Positions 45,301 through 50,325 of a DNA stretch of 64,000 bases are shown here, piece after piece. Numbering within the stretch: the first letter of the stretch is position 1; each line of letters begins with the position of its first letter. The stretch is from contig NZ_JAIZDA010000001.1 of assembly GCF_020404405.1 (NCBI RefSeq), forward strand, positions 186,001-250,000. The letters are read 5' to 3'. This DNA is from Novosphingobium sp. FKTRR1. Its GTDB lineage: Bacteria; Pseudomonadota; Alphaproteobacteria; Sphingomonadales; Sphingomonadaceae. The notes below the pieces were generated by a model. It saw nothing but the letters and a program-made list of their open reading frames with translations. It had not been told where the DNA came from and searched no databases. The translations under genes were made by a program, and so were the position numbers.

Positions 45301-46727
45301 GTGGCACTGAGCAGGCCGGAGTTGGTCACCGTGCCGAACACGCCCGCGCCCAGCGAGATGTAACCCCGCCGCGAACTGACCAGACCGAGGTTGAGCACCA
45401 TGCCCTGATCGGGGGTCGAATCCTGCGGGCTGGTCGGCGTCGATGGCAACTGGCTCGAGAAGATCAGCCCGCGCACCGAAGTATCGGCACTGCCGCTTGC
45501 CCCGGTCGAAGTCACTGCGCCGATATAGCGCCCGCCTTGCAGGCTGACTTGCCCGTCGCTGGCAGAAAGCGTCCCGGCATTGGTCACGCTGGGGCCTGCG
45601 AGCAAGATCATGCCGCCGCTGTCCGAGGTGATCTGCGCGCCCCCATAGACGTTGACCGCACCTTCGAGCGTGGTCGGCACCGGCAGGGCGGCAGTCACGT
45701 CGTATTGCCCGCTGGGTAGCAGCGCCGACAGGTATTGCGGCTTGTAGGTGGACACTCCTGAAACCAGCAGCCCGTTCTGCAGGTACGAAGTGTTGCGGTC
45801 CTTGATCGTGGCCGCCACGAAGTACTGGCGCTGCCCGACCGAAACCACCGCCGAAGCAAAATTGCCCAGTTCAAGGCTGCTCGCCACCAGCGAGTGCAGG
45901 TTGACCTGCGACGAGGAACCGAACAGCACGCCCATGCTGTTCAGGATCAGGACGGTGCCGTCCGCCTTGATCGAACCCAGCACCACGCTGGGGTTGACCG
46001 CATTGACCACACGGTTGACCACGGTCCAGCTCTGCTGGGCTGTGCCATTCTGTTTCTGGTTGAATACCAACGAGGTATTGGCCGAAACATCGAAGTTCTG
46101 CCAACTCAGCAACGCACGCTGCTGGGTCTGGTCGATGGTGACGGTGACCTTGCCGCTGCTGTCGGTGGTCTGGACGGGTGCCTTGGCCCCTTCCCACGTA
46201 TTGATGCCGGTCGCATCGTTGGCCGCCGACACCGAAGTCGGAACCGCGTTTCCGGTGACTGTGGTGGTCGAAGCGCTTGCCGCGACATACAACGTCGCCG
46301 ACCGAACCGCGGAAATCGGGTTCAAACCCTTGTCCGAGATGCCATCGGTCGGCACCGTCTTGATCGCCGCCAGCGCCGCGCTACGCGCCGAGGTAACGTA
46401 TCCGGCCAGCGCCTTTGCCCGGTCCTGCAGCACTTGCTGGCGCTGCAACGCCTCTTGCATGGTCACGGTACGGCTGGGCGTAGCGGCGGTGCCGGCGCTG
46501 ACCGTACCGGCATTGACCGTTCCGGCTGCGGCACGCATCGCGGCAAGCTGCGCCTTTGCCGGATCGGCCAGACCAAGCACCAGCGCACCGAAGCTGACAC
46601 TGGCCAACAGGCACCGCGCCGAAACGCCGCCTGCCGCAAGCCCGGCGATCAGGCCGGTACGGCGCGACCCCGGGATACGGGCATCGTCGGCAGTTGTGGA
46701 AGCCGAGGCGGAAGAACGCGGTGCCAT
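33342..46727 (-). CDS. Giant filamentous-haemagglutinin-like TpsA exoprotein
   Basis: A 4461-residue secreted protein. It has a long signal region, with the hydrophobic core CLLASVSFGALVLGLA and likely cleavage after Ala59 (PAKA|Q). An N-terminal extension with a short helix (LQRQQVLQDRAKALAGYV) precedes the TPS secretion domain (about 190-300: TIDQTQQRALLSWQNFDVS, NRVVNAVNPSVVLGSIKADG, ILNSMGVLFG). Thousands of residues of Gly/Ser/Thr-rich beta-helix follow, with runs like GTIALAGA and GGSVSLIA. Residues about 3550-4350 match the DUF3739-type C-terminal region of FHA-family proteins (GGDVTIRSGGSVTDLTV, AGRDIVNLYFAGQNVSA). The tail ends in an Asp/Pro/Cys motif, GDPNCDDPNDPDCKVRP. A toxin domain is not visible, so adhesion is more likely than contact inhibition. 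The ATG at 46725-46727 is 13 bp after the coiled-coil gene. Confidence 0.93.
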   Translation of the reverse strand: MAPRSSASASTTADDARIPGSRRTGLIAGLAAGGVSARCLLASVSFGALVLGLADPAKAQLAAMRAAAGTVNAGTVSAGTAATPSRTVTMQEALQRQQVLQDRAKALAGYVTSARSAALAAIKTVPTDGISDKGLNPISAVRSATLYVAASASTTTVTGNAVPTSVSAANDATGINTWEGAKAPVQTTDSSGKVTVTIDQTQQRALLSWQNFDVSANTSLVFNQKQNGTAQQSWTVVNRVVNAVNPSVVLGSIKADGTVLILNSMGVLFGSSSQVNLHSLVASSLELGNFASAVVSVGQRQYFVAATIKDRNTSYLQNGLLVSGVSTYKPQYLSALLPSGQYDVTAALPVPTTLEGAVNVYGGAQITSDSGGMILLAGPSVTNAGTLSASDGQVSLQGGRYIGAVTSTGASGSADTSVRGLIFSSQLPSTPTSPQDSTPDQGMVLNLGLVSSRRGYISLGAGVFGTVTNSGLLSATTSVSRNGKIALSAGTVTLTGDDNPDHASGVTITADDNGETIPQGSPDSPASFKSSQITIGASITGYLTTDTTGDSALLPSVFTMGKNAFIYAPNAKVVIGHDVTTGNFAANSAVKASVSIADGAIIDVSGLKDIAVAASRNTLTISPAKRNELRDTPNYRELSSDGSFTLNGQTLIVDPRISGVRSDGVAWVGSPLLEAASAVSQIPVTAAELMTKGGSISIDIGVVTATTNLDAATVGAITIAKGALLDISGGWRTYGAGYIYTSQLVTSDGRVIDIADADPNDSYVDVVSGFSSSQPHFGLTQTYTNALIRGTHYQTAYDEGRDAGALMVVGSNISFDGTVKGDAFAGAYQIASAIAASASSSIAGDPRKLQYSQYQLPSGGLFRIGSFSASSDIGLGQDIVVYNGTRGTGTVNAAELLLDATMLSGAGLSALMLQTSGAITLAGKSDATLQSAAALTLTGDADLTLANGGTLELDAGRAIRLNSDVTIAGGKIAARTYQLTSVAGIGIGTIGNVFRADDDIATSYASEDGLKSPFDITVTGTLSTAGRWVNDYTNTSGIAGGAAWINGGSISLAVAPRVFVPLGATASSATVATDLSGSIIIADGARLDVSAGGYVSAQRKFNLSATGGSVTLKNETTYASVVPVTADPNDAAGTTVVGQSVAFAPLAASPTTIGVTPALVVTKQNAKVRIADGALRGFGFGGGGTFTLISPDVAFGSVTGDANATHIGLDFFRTTGFGTLAVTNYHSRIVSNLFSNGSEGLSAFFDTTSFTIGSGETLDLTQVVLPSNLDVTTQQQLLGLASGGDVLSLLAPTVPTEAWYQKAANLKLTGLIELEVAKGGRIIGAAQASITTPKLRNAGSIVLHSGTIAQIATMPGVLNASGIGVTDLGKVFGSADAQGRFDVGALNTAGVTNADGTVATNEQLLATPNAEHFVYFVGSVAANTGILLDAGSTTDLPGIALYNPAAPLRNDGTQYQFGKLLAGGSITSASAYKPVSDVAQALFANPTYGFSSYPDPTSGAPKPPPQLAETAARLFIAAPGSTLDISGASAMLDVAVSATTYAPSLQWSNAGTIALRGGGSLAGATVRAQGGSASATGGTLEWLDPTIRATDAAASDGHSVSAAQISAAGFSTLLADGGLTLDGTFTLALNKALLVRSTPSINEEPVGSNAAVVISATAGSNATIAAPYIGFSSRSGTAASSGAATGSGKVTFKAGASGMDLIGGILFDASIAATTLYSQSDVRLIGVDDRADTTQKPVLNGALTSAGDLTFDAARVYTTTGTGNLQRYLESEAGKTDSALPSPYVLSALGNGTITFLGDHINATAPLSAGSYLRIQAKTVVQDGFLAVPLGRIEFGTASNPVETITFGTGSITSVSGAGLNVPYGTTTDLTEYFFTPGTSSPITALPTGELRITGSNITIASGGKIDGSGGGDVFAYEFVSGTGGSRDVLNRLNTDAFSSNNYDPVTGSGTQYADGRQVYAIVPAAEAAKVALYDPVYSSDYDGSGPTNLYGSDAGLAVTLDGGNGIPAGQYVLMPAHYALLPGAYRVVQNSGATAPAAGSSQTLLDGSVVMGGSYSTAGTGLSSSERVSFTVMNQATVLKYSKLQTTSGTTTIETTASNAGKTSPRVPLDAARVVLAPLASLKVDGAFDMTPGKLTSTTTTGTTTTTTTKTGRGAEVDILGKQIVINHTGTSSLAGLVLSDTTLTNLNADSLLIGGQRTENTDDTTTIDVSAKSIVVVGNTDLKLPELILAVGGTGSRLVINDGASIVATGTMSDTRAGDYVVSSGGVSSTFDRTGVGSVLRVSSGPQRLLTRTGTVAAANSNRNTTLDIGAATFGGAAMLLETSRTLLVDDKADLATKSIALVADNLGFGSGGIGATLEGKLAKASELVLRSTNAITFDAGSTHTFNNLILDTSGIALTRQTGGKNTLTINAGDVTLLNSGAVNAGCGAFGVPVCGTGGNVLAINAATLTLGSGTFNTYSFDGAVQLAATKGAYYEGKGALALGGAALTLTTPFLTDRAAVVDPTRASSKPSDAITPTGNYTIPVTPDYAFATSGAISLKAPVLASGSTAPTVAGIRAPGAHVTFGSAASPIAGMTIDGVAVNATSGVIDVRSTGTIALAGAASLATPGYSRSYGDSQSTTTVSAGAGTVNLVSLTGDIVLPSTTSITVDNGTGNAGRLNLLADEGAITFAATLNKGVTGTRGASLTFDSGKSAFDLDGFATQYGTLFTGDLEVRSGLGNLALGSGHKLAGSTITLVADGGQIDIAGTLDTSGADLSKLSPTAATSARVDGGAVALWGMNGVTLRSGALIDTHTTGYADTDQRQATAGDVTIGIGNTGGALTIETGAKLDVAARRTQTALAAGNTGNRLIATTVKDANTLVNTTVYKFVEADTGGTVTLRAPVLGANDDHIDLRLHGTVTGAASVEVEAYKTYDLDALGNEGAYEGVSANGSSGVVLDATPTGNNILSDVFKGSDGTASIPWFIQHFGVTAVDGSNLSGLRLRPGVDLVSTGNIGLITNWNLAAGTVDQTRAIADGLMTLIPELGKRPDLRSKYYEVVAGQEGNLLENYTTFLYRVGGKASGEAGVFSLRAGGSLDIGGSISDGFFTFADKSDATWINYQLGGGTRTFDPALLVSCGSGLDCSGLPTYADVAAGKAVANSANTLTIGLSKYYVGNQEGRATVDAPFNADANSAVASGSNLDPNTGNFSGDALGFAQLFPLLADGSPIRSSSLRLVAGAGDTISANPLHIDRATNALLQVEGETAYSFTATAGQVKLGSALNLSLAVAGSSAGTGPLYTLGSLVDTTDTTGNAAALTDDTYTAITWGNGFSGASADLRSAAQSFFASKEAKFTKSPAGIITGVAARLADVLAFLSNVEPTLLGGIANSTPGYPTGTLKAPSIINFGTQAAYSHTIVRTGDGTIALAASGNIDLRNGAFTQYRTEKGVTTFSSGASNAQVGGTAVYSAGHRVGTAALLANVVGTGQLVSVTPDSAYVGIKAQNAAFLPSAKGLDDQAAVLATGGGSVWLNAGGDVLGRRDLWSERFLGAGATYSGNQLTTYDVTQIGDASQRWRAGVVGQDTEIAIAPKYFSSGVGALAGGDVTIRSGGSVTDLTVALDAAVTTTVGLTTGTSPAQSVGAVQVTLGRGNLDISVAGNLNAGQIDVAHGVGTINVDGSVVGFGKEPNTTTTDTTQYLRVRLADASVTLSAQGSIALAGVSALGAQRTGEVLGKYNAAGFFAPEASFGAIATGSLSYIDNRLDQAVPFQLGSGNAGAFAGSVLPPSLTLAALTNSLTAPSLPLLLYPSTSGNLDLFSAGDISSLVIAMSDSDPSLLPGAFSAAQINLDSINASGAGNVTALVGLGFGMPGVEATTSDRLLRLYHSEAITHAGDTIAAQIFAGNDIRNSLINLPKQARITAGRDIVNLYFAGQNVSAGDTTTITAGRDITGTTSSSVTANLPYVISSNYMLGGPGTFQVQAGRNIGPFINSATVNNVNYAGGIQTVGNDANPWLGAAGADLTVLFGVAKGVNYASLASTYLDPANFAALDGDLFVQVKDAIGNSHPDRTKPVYAPVLASWLRTHAPAAFAAIFGSVASYPDTTDGNAALTTASYAQMSALYTAFKALDPLLQNSFLIKDLYFNELQQTPSIRSYRAVNTLFPASLGYTDNLAEFTTAASTISTDHPQGQPTRILENGQPKKATQVVTGSVDLRLATFETTRGGDITILGPGGNFIGGSVVRTSEQAARRVTRFGVDATASLAYGRIDSTNTQAIDGIPLGYEGVLTLRGGAIRSFVDGNFLVNQSRVFSQAGGNIVMFSSNGDLNAGQGPRSASNFPPVTVRFDLDGFSEVDSAGSVSGAGIGAFKRSPSDPSSSVSLIAPVGTVDAGDAGVRATGDVVVIAARVTNADAISSSGGSVSGVPSGAVTAAAAPAGANAAVAAQSGAKSGGNDSADKRSVITVEVKGYAGDPNCDDPNDPDCKVRP

Positions 46728-46740
46728 TGTCGTTTCGGTC

Positions 46741-47262
46741 CTAGTTCCCGCCAGCAGGGGCGGTCGGAGCAGTCGTCGCGGCAGGGCCGTCGGTCGAGGC
46801 ATCGGCAGGCGCACTTGCTGGCTTGGGCGTAATATCCACGCCTTCGTCGTAGACCGCCTCGCTCAACGCCTGCATCTCGAACTCGAAGCGGCGACGGCCA
46901 AGCTGGAACGGATCCTTGTGAGTGATCCGCCACCGCTTCTGGTAGCCTTCGACAAGCTGCCGGCCGATGCCGACAAGCTTGCCGTTCTTGGTGCGGCACC
47001 GTTCGAGCGCGATCGTGCGGTTCTTTTCCTCGGACAGCTCGCGCTCCAGCGTCGCGATTGTCTGCTGGCTGGCGAGCAGGCGCTGACGCAGCGATTCAAG
47101 CTGCGCATCGCTGTTGGGTTGCGGGGCCGGAGCCGCCGCTGGGGCGGTAACCGGTGGGACCGCAACCGGCCGGGAGGGAGCCGGGCGCGCAGGCGCTGCA
47201 GCCCATGCGACCGAGGGACCGGCGATCAGCGCCAGCAGCGCAAACATGGCCTTGCCGCGCAT
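46741..47262 (-). CDS. Small periplasmic coiled-coil protein of the TPS operon
   Basis: A 173-residue exported protein: signal peptide (MRGKAMFALLALIAGPSVAWAA), a Pro/Ala-rich spacer, and a heptad-rich helix (LESLRQRLLASQQTIATLERELSEEKNRTIALE). A conserved-looking basic block follows (CRTKNGKLVGIGRQLVEGYQKRW...DPFQLGRRRFEFEMQALSEAVYDEG), and the tail is Ala/Pro/Thr-rich. I know no family name. Its ATG overlaps the porin stop by one base (TGATG), and TpsA starts 13 bp downstream. That places it between the porin and the adhesin, where a chaperone, a trimeric periplasmic tether or a periplasm-spanning spacer would fit. It has one cysteine. Confidence 0.8.
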   Translation of the reverse strand: MRGKAMFALLALIAGPSVAWAAAPARPAPSRPVAVPPVTAPAAAPAPQPNSDAQLESLRQRLLASQQTIATLERELSEEKNRTIALERCRTKNGKLVGIGRQLVEGYQKRWRITHKDPFQLGRRRFEFEMQALSEAVYDEGVDITPKPASAPADASTDGPAATTAPTAPAGGN

Positions 47263-49118
47263 CAGAACCTCGCGTTGATGTCGAACATGACCACGTCGAT
47301 CGCCAGCGGATCACCCGCGATCTCGTTGGCGCTGTACCACCGCGCCTGCACGTTCATGTTCTTGAACAGGCCCAGCTGCGCACCAAGGATGAAGCCGCGC
47401 GCGTTGGTGCCGCCAAGGTGGAAGTCATCGCCGGCAAACGCGTCCAGCGTCACGTCGCTTTGCAGGTAGCGCCATGTTCCGAAAGCCCGCCATTCGCCAG
47501 CGTTCCACGGATCGTGGCGACCGATCTCGGCGGTCAGTTCATAGCCGTGCTTGCCCCCGATATAGGGCGTGCGCTTGGTCAGGTCGGTATCGCAGATATT
47601 GCCGCTGCCGCCGCTGCCACCGTTGTTGACCGGCTCACCGGCAAGGCCATAGCGGCAGGCGCGCGAACGACGGAAGCCCAAGTTGTACATGTATTCGGCC
47701 GAAAGGCTGAAGCGGTTTTCGTCGAACAGTGGCACCGAAACCTGGCCACGAATGTCGAGCACGTGGAACTTCTGCGTCAAGCCAAGCAGTTGCGGTTGCG
47801 ACTGCACCGTGGTCGACGGCAGCGAGGGATCGAGCACGATGCGCCGGATGAACGACAGCGTGTTGCCCTTCTGCACATAGAACGGCGATGTCGGATCGGA
47901 CGAACACTGCGTCGCGCCAAGGTAGAGCGCGCAAGGCGCCGACGCACGGCCCGAGACATTGGCGAAGTGGTGATACCCAACCGCTCCGGTGAACTCGACC
48001 TTACCCGGAAGGTGAAGATCGCCCTGCAACTGCGCGGCAAACAACCACTTTTGTGCGCTGACCGACTTGGTGTTGGCGGTTTCGGGGAAGTTCTGGCTGC
48101 CGAAATCGAGCGGGAACGCACCACCGCGCAAAGTCCAGTCGAGCCGCCCGAACATGCGCTGGGGCAGCTTCAACTCGGTCGCCACACCATCGAACGCCAG
48201 ATCGACGTCGTACAGCGATTCAGTGGTCCAGAACGGGTTGTTGAAGCGGCCGCCCCAGATCGTCCAGTTGCTGGTCGGCTTGGCTTCAAAAAAGGCGTTC
48301 TGAAGGTAGATCGCGCGCTTGAACGCACCACCGGCAAGGTTGACGTTGGTGCCGTTGGGGGACGCATCGTTGCCCGTCGCCAGTTGCAAGCCGAACTTCA
48401 GGTGGTCGTTGATCTTCGCATCAAGCCCCAGCCGCATGCGCAGTTGCAGCTGATTGTAGCGGCTTTCGGTGGTGTTCAGCAGCGGGATCTGGCTGTTGAT
48501 CAGATCAAGCGGACCGCTGGCAACGATCGCCTTGAAGTTGGGGATCTGCGTCGAGTTGAAGCGGCTGAACAAGTTCGACTGCGAGCGCAAGCGGACGTCA
48601 CCCGAGAGCTTGAACCGCTCGGTCCAGTCGGGTGCGGCCTTGCCCGGGCTGGCCCAGCCTTCAGCCTTTGCCTGCTGCATGATGTCGGCGCGCAGCTCGT
48701 CGCGGATCTGCGTGCGCACGCTTTCGGGTACATAAGGCACGCGGATGGTGCCGGGTGCCGGAGCCGGAAGATTGGGCGCGGGCGCAGCGCTCGCCACGGC
48801 GGTAGGTGCTGGATTGCCGAACGCGGGCGACGGCAAAGCTGCACGCACAGCGGCGCTTGCTGCCTGCTGCTGGGCGATGACGGCCTGTTCGGCCTCACGC
48901 GTCGCCTCGGCGATCAGTGCATCGCCATTGTCCTTGCTGATCGTGCCTTGGGCCACCAGCAGGCGCACCAGATTGACCATGGCGTTGCTCGACGGCGCCT
49001 GCGCCACCGGCACGGTGGCCGCCTGCGCATGGCCGCAGGCGCTGCCCAGCACCAGCCCGGACGGCAGGCCAACCAGCATCAGGGCGGTGCGGGTCCAAGG
49101 GAACCTGTTCGCGCGCAT
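47262..49118 (-). CDS. Putative outer-membrane porin with periplasmic N-terminal domain
   Basis: A 618-residue protein with a signal peptide (RTALMLVGLPSGLVLGSACGHAQA), then a helical segment (NAMVNLVRLLVAQGTISKDNGDALIAEATREAEQAV) and a Pro/Ala linker. A beta-barrel of the 'putative porin' type (PF16930-like) follows: FKLSGDVRLRSQSNLFSRF, RYNQLQLRMRLGLDAKINDHLKFGLQLATG, FFEAKPTSNWTIWGGRFNNPFW, ending ...VMFDINARF with a terminal Phe. GTG at 49124 is possible, but ATG at 49116-49118 was chosen. It lies within the TPS/Ton operon, 39 bp after tonB. No TonB box is seen, so it is not a classical TonB-dependent receptor; its link to secretion is inference. Confidence 0.85.
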   Translation of the reverse strand: MRANRFPWTRTALMLVGLPSGLVLGSACGHAQAATVPVAQAPSSNAMVNLVRLLVAQGTISKDNGDALIAEATREAEQAVIAQQQAASAAVRAALPSPAFGNPAPTAVASAAPAPNLPAPAPGTIRVPYVPESVRTQIRDELRADIMQQAKAEGWASPGKAAPDWTERFKLSGDVRLRSQSNLFSRFNSTQIPNFKAIVASGPLDLINSQIPLLNTTESRYNQLQLRMRLGLDAKINDHLKFGLQLATGNDASPNGTNVNLAGGAFKRAIYLQNAFFEAKPTSNWTIWGGRFNNPFWTTESLYDVDLAFDGVATELKLPQRMFGRLDWTLRGGAFPLDFGSQNFPETANTKSVSAQKWLFAAQLQGDLHLPGKVEFTGAVGYHHFANVSGRASAPCALYLGATQCSSDPTSPFYVQKGNTLSFIRRIVLDPSLPSTTVQSQPQLLGLTQKFHVLDIRGQVSVPLFDENRFSLSAEYMYNLGFRRSRACRYGLAGEPVNNGGSGGSGNICDTDLTKRTPYIGGKHGYELTAEIGRHDPWNAGEWRAFGTWRYLQSDVTLDAFAGDDFHLGGTNARGFILGAQLGLFKNMNVQARWYSANEIAGDPLAIDVVMFDINARF

Positions 49119-49157
49119 CTTCACACTTCCTCTTCGGTCCAGCCGGCCAGCGCCGAG

Positions 49158-49868
49158 CTAGATGGGTCGCTTGCCCCGCACCGAGACGCGCTGCGGAAAG
49201 CGCACGCCTGCGGGCGGTGGATCAAGATTGGCGACCGCCAGCAAGGCGGCCTTGAGTTGCTCGTCACGGTCATCGCGACCGGTCGATTTGAGCACGCTGA
49301 CTTGCGTGACGCGTCCGCCGGGCGAGATCGTGATGGCGAAATCACCGGTGAACGACAGGCGGTTGAGCTTGTCGTTGCGCTGAATGCGCTCTTGCAGCAC
49401 CGCGCTCAGGTACCGACGATAGAACACCTCGCCCATACCGCCACCGCCGCCGACCTTGCCGCAGTTGGGGCCGACACAAGTGCCCGTGCTGGCAGGAGCG
49501 CCGTTGCCGCCGCCTGAGCCTGCCGACAGGCCGAACGCGTCCGAACCGGCCTGCGCCGGCCCGTTGATGGTGACCGGCGCGGCAGCGGGCTTGGGCGGCT
49601 CGTTGTTGGGAACAGGTGCAGGGTCTGGCTTGTTGGTCGGATCGGGCGGACGCGGCGTGGGTGGTGGTGGCGGAGGCGGTGGTGGAGGCGGCGGCAGCAT
49701 CTGCACCGCCTGCGGTGGCGGCGCCTCAACCTTCACGCCCGACGTGGCGCTCAGCAGCCCGCCAATGTACCACAACGCGGCCAGCAGCAGCAGGCCGCCG
49801 ATGATCAACGGCAACCAGCGCTTGAAGCCGCCTTCCTCGTCGGGATCAGCAAGGTCGGGCTTGGCCAC
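49158..49868 (-). CDS. tonB: TonB energy-transducing protein
   Basis: A 236-residue protein starting with GTG (12 bp after exbD). A short cytoplasmic N-terminus is followed by one transmembrane helix (WLPLIIGGLLLLAALWYIGGLL). An extended Pro-rich region follows, including twelve consecutive prolines. A Gly/Ser spacer with two cysteines (TCVGPNCG) comes next, then a C-terminal TonB domain (YRRYLSAVLQERIQRNDKLNRLSFTGDFAITISPGGRVTQVSVLKSTG...DPPPAGVRFPQRVSV). The His and Ser that mark the E. coli TonB transmembrane helix are absent. It spans the periplasm and transmits proton-motive energy from the adjacent ExbB-ExbD to an outer-membrane partner, which in this operon would be TpsB or the porin. 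Confidence 0.92.
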   Translation of the reverse strand: MAKPDLADPDEEGGFKRWLPLIIGGLLLLAALWYIGGLLSATSGVKVEAPPPQAVQMLPPPPPPPPPPPPTPRPPDPTNKPDPAPVPNNEPPKPAAAPVTINGPAQAGSDAFGLSAGSGGGNGAPASTGTCVGPNCGKVGGGGGMGEVFYRRYLSAVLQERIQRNDKLNRLSFTGDFAITISPGGRVTQVSVLKSTGRDDRDEQLKAALLAVANLDPPPAGVRFPQRVSVRGKRPI

Positions 49869-49880
49869 GTCAGCAGGCCC

Positions 49881-50288
49881 TCAGGACGCCGTCGGCTTGC
49901 CGGTGACCAGACCGACCTTGTTGAGGTCAAGCTGGCGGCACAGATCGAGCACTTCGGTGATCTTGCCATATTGCGCGGTCTGGTCGCCCTTGAGCACGAT
50001 CGGCACATCGGGGTTCGAAGCCTTGGCATTGCGCAGGCGGGTTTCCAGATCGGCCAGCGTCACCGGAAAGGCGTCCATGAACACCTGGCCCTGGTTGTTG
50101 ACCGTTATCGCGATCGTTTTCGGCTGGACCAGGCTCTTGGCCGAACTGGCCTTGGGCAAGTCCACCTTGATGCCCTGCACCGATGCGGTCGCCATCAGGA
50201 TGAAGATCACCAGCAGCACGTACGCAAGGTCGAGCATCGGCGTGATATTGATGTCGTCGTAGGCCTTGCGGCCGCCACCAACGTCCAT
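49881..50288 (-). CDS. exbD: ExbD/TolR-family proton channel subunit
   Basis: A 135-residue protein with one N-terminal transmembrane helix, YDDINITPMLDLAYVLLVIFILMA. It contains the essential channel aspartate (ITPMLD, equivalent to Asp25 of E. coli ExbD). A periplasmic domain follows (IAITVNNQGQVFMDAFPVTLADLETRL...PIVLKGDQTAQYGKITEVLDLCRQLDLNKVGLVTG). With ExbB it forms a proton-driven motor acting on TonB. The ATG at 50286-50288 is 37 bp after exbB, and tonB follows after 12 bp. Length and motif order are normal. Confidence 0.95.
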   Translation of the reverse strand: MDVGGGRKAYDDINITPMLDLAYVLLVIFILMATASVQGIKVDLPKASSAKSLVQPKTIAITVNNQGQVFMDAFPVTLADLETRLRNAKASNPDVPIVLKGDQTAQYGKITEVLDLCRQLDLNKVGLVTGKPTAS

Positions 50289-50325
50289 GGGTCAGTTCCT
50301 TTCGCGCGTCAGCCCGGCTGGGGCC

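Noticed and set aside
33342..46727. Contact-dependent inhibition (CdiA/CdiI) system
   Set aside because: No VENN-type pretoxin motif, no C-terminal toxin domain and no small immunity gene follow the TpsA gene.
49640..49700. CRISPR-like or simple-repeat array
   Set aside because: The GGT/GGC run is the coding complement of the poly-proline stretch in TonB.
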